The notes under the pieces: model-generated | What the model was told of the DNA's origin: nothing | Databases searched by the model: none | The model's input: the letters and a program-made list of their open reading frames with translations, nothing else | NCBI RefSeq assembly: GCF_029952955.1 | Contig: NZ_JASATX010000003.1 | Span: 310,001 to 374,000, forward strand | From: Ruicaihuangia caeni | GTDB lineage: Bacteria; Actinomycetota; Actinomycetes; Actinomycetales; Microbacteriaceae | DNA length: 64,000 nucleotides | Reading direction: 5' to 3' | Shown here: positions 62,978-64,000 of the stretch, piece by piece | Layout: every line of letters starts with the position of its first letter | Numbering within the stretch: the stretch's first letter is position 1 | Program-made: the position numbers and the translations under genes

Positions 62978-64000
62978 CTACTCAGCACCGCCTCAAGCAC
63001 TCGCTTAGCGATCGGGGCGGCGATCTGGTTGCCGAACGCGTTCTGCCCGCGCCCCCCACCGTTCTCCACCACGACCGCGACCGCAACCTTCGGGTCGTCG
63101 GCCGGTGCGAATCCGGTGAACCACAGCGTGTAGGGTTCCCCCTCCCCGTTCTCTGCAGTCCCCGTCTTACCGGCCACGTCGACTCCGTCTATTCTGGCAT
63201 TGCTCGCGGCTCCATTGCTGACGCCGGCGACCATCATCTGCTTCACCAGTTCCGCTGTCTGCGCGGTCACCGGCTGGCTGTACACCTCGGCGCTCGGTCC
63301 CTTGATCTCGCTCAGGTCGGGCGCGTTGATCGATTCGACGAGCGTCGGCACCATCAGTGTGCCGCCGTTTGCGATCGCAGCGCTGATCATGGCGATCTGG
63401 AGGGGTGTGACCCTGTCGTCGCCTTGACCGAACGACGACAGCATGAGGTGGGCCTGGTCCATGTCGCTCGGGTAGACGCTGGCGGTGGTCGACATGGGGA
63501 TCTCGAGGCTCTCACCGAAGCCGAACGCCTTGGCGTAGTCCGAGATGGTGGCCTCGCCGAGTTGCGCCCCTACCTGGGCGAAGGGGATGTTGCAGCTGAG
63601 CCGCAACGCATCCGCAAGGCTCACGGTCTCGCCGCCACCGCACAGGCTTCCGCCGGCGTTCGTCACGATCGACGACGACTGCGGCAGCTGGAGCTGCGGC
63701 GGGTTCGGGATCTGCGTTTCGGGAGCGAATTCGCCGCTGTCGATCGCAGCCGCCGCCATGAGCACCTTGAAGACCGAACCCGGGTGGTAGAGGTTGCCGC
63801 CGATCGTGCGGTTGTACAGCGGGTTCGCCGGATCGGCGTTGAGGGCCTGATAGGTCTGAATGACGGCGGACGTGTCGTGCTGCGCCAGCGCGTTCGGGTC
63901 GTAGCTCGGCTTCGACACCATCGCGAGAATGGCGCCGCTGGACGGCTCGATCGCGATGATCGCACCGGACTGATCGCCCAGCGCATCCCAAGCCGCCTGT
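62974..64000 (-). CDS. pbpA: Penicillin-binding protein PbpA/FtsI-type (partial, N-terminus outside)
   Basis: The C-terminal 341 or so residues of a transpeptidase are in the window; the frame stays open to the right edge. Catalytic motifs are present: SVFK (SxxK, in HPGSVFKV), SCN (SxN, in RLSCNIPF) and KTG (in VAGKTGTAENG). It would cross-link peptidoglycan, in actinobacteria as part of the PknA/PknB-regulated cell-shape and division set. It overlaps pknA by 4 bp. The start, N-terminal membrane helix and any rodA neighbour lie beyond position 64000. Confidence 0.93.
   Translation of the reverse strand, partial: QAAWDALGDQSGAIIAIEPSSGAILAMVSKPSYDPNALAQHDTSAVIQTYQALNADPANPLYNRTIGGNLYHPGSVFKVLMAAAAIDSGEFAPETQIPNPPQLQLPQSSSIVTNAGGSLCGGGETVSLADALRLSCNIPFAQVGAQLGEATISDYAKAFGFGESLEIPMSTTASVYPSDMDQAHLMLSSFGQGDDRVTPLQIAMISAAIANGGTLMVPTLVESINAPDLSEIKGPSAEVYSQPVTAQTAELVKQMMVAGVSNGAASNARIDGVDVAGKTGTAENGEGEPYTLWFTGFAPADDPKVAVAVVVENGGGRGQNAFGNQIAAPIAKRVLEAVLSR

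Overview
The window is a stretch of about 64 kb from the origin region of a high-GC actinobacterial chromosome, most likely a member of Microbacteriaceae. That placement rests on several things seen together: the block rpmH / dnaA-dnaN-recF-dciA-gyrB-gyrA; CrgA; two PASTA-type Ser/Thr kinases next to a penicillin-binding protein; inositol-phosphate synthase; and a DUF6049 protein beside MurJ. Many genes also start with GTG or TTG and overlap by 4 bp, and several appear to be leaderless. No rRNA, insertion sequence, integrase or CRISPR array was seen.

Layout. 1-2177 (minus): branched-chain amino acid ABC transporter genes (livJ, livG, start of livF). 2458-3338: two small membrane proteins. 3598-6101 (minus): a two-gene accessory operon encoding a 672-residue GNAT-PIN-GNAT-like protein with a PUA-like C-terminus, followed by a free-standing ASCH protein; this is the strongest candidate for an undescribed system. 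6498-10099 (minus): dnaB, then the rpsF-ssb-rpsR-rplI operon. 10246-20309: ino1, cca, DUF6049-murJ, trxB-trxA, and a PLP aminotransferase paired with a D-Ala-D-Ala-ligase-like ATP-grasp enzyme. 20463-26705 (minus): parB, parA, a 1.4 kb centromere region with six parS sites, rsmG, jag, yidC, yidD, rnpA, rpmH. 27009-36758 (plus): dnaA, oriC, dnaN, recF, dciA, gyrB, gyrA and a DUF3566 protein, then tRNA-Ile and tRNA-Ala.

37007-54517 is a catabolic island set between tRNA-Ala and a returning core block. It has a lipoprotein/ATPase/two-permease ABC importer (NMT1/THI5-like), then a minus-strand operon of an N-carbamoyl amidase-like cysteine hydrolase, three amidohydrolase-superfamily enzymes, an NTF2-like protein and an XRE-cupin regulator. 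A thioesterase follows, then a divergent plus-strand operon of a luciferase-like flavin monooxygenase, RidA, a CoA-acylating-type aldehyde dehydrogenase, an FMN/4Fe-4S/FAD reductase, an SDR, an Ohr/OsmC protein and a flavin reductase. The parts list resembles the Rut pyrimidine pathway in logic (monooxygenase, flavin reductase, amidohydrolase, RidA) but adds deaminase-, cyclase- and CoA-type steps, suggesting uptake and ring opening of a nitrogen heterocycle whose identity cannot be read from sequence.

54573-64000 returns to core genes: a NUDIX hydrolase, a small membrane protein, cyclophilin, rhomboid, crgA, class E sortase, a 52-residue membrane miniprotein, a PabA/TrpG amidotransferase, and the minus-strand pbpA-pknA-pknB cluster cut by the window edge.

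No searches were run. All calls come from reading motifs, gene order and start signals. Domain names for divergent segments are inferences and are marked as such.
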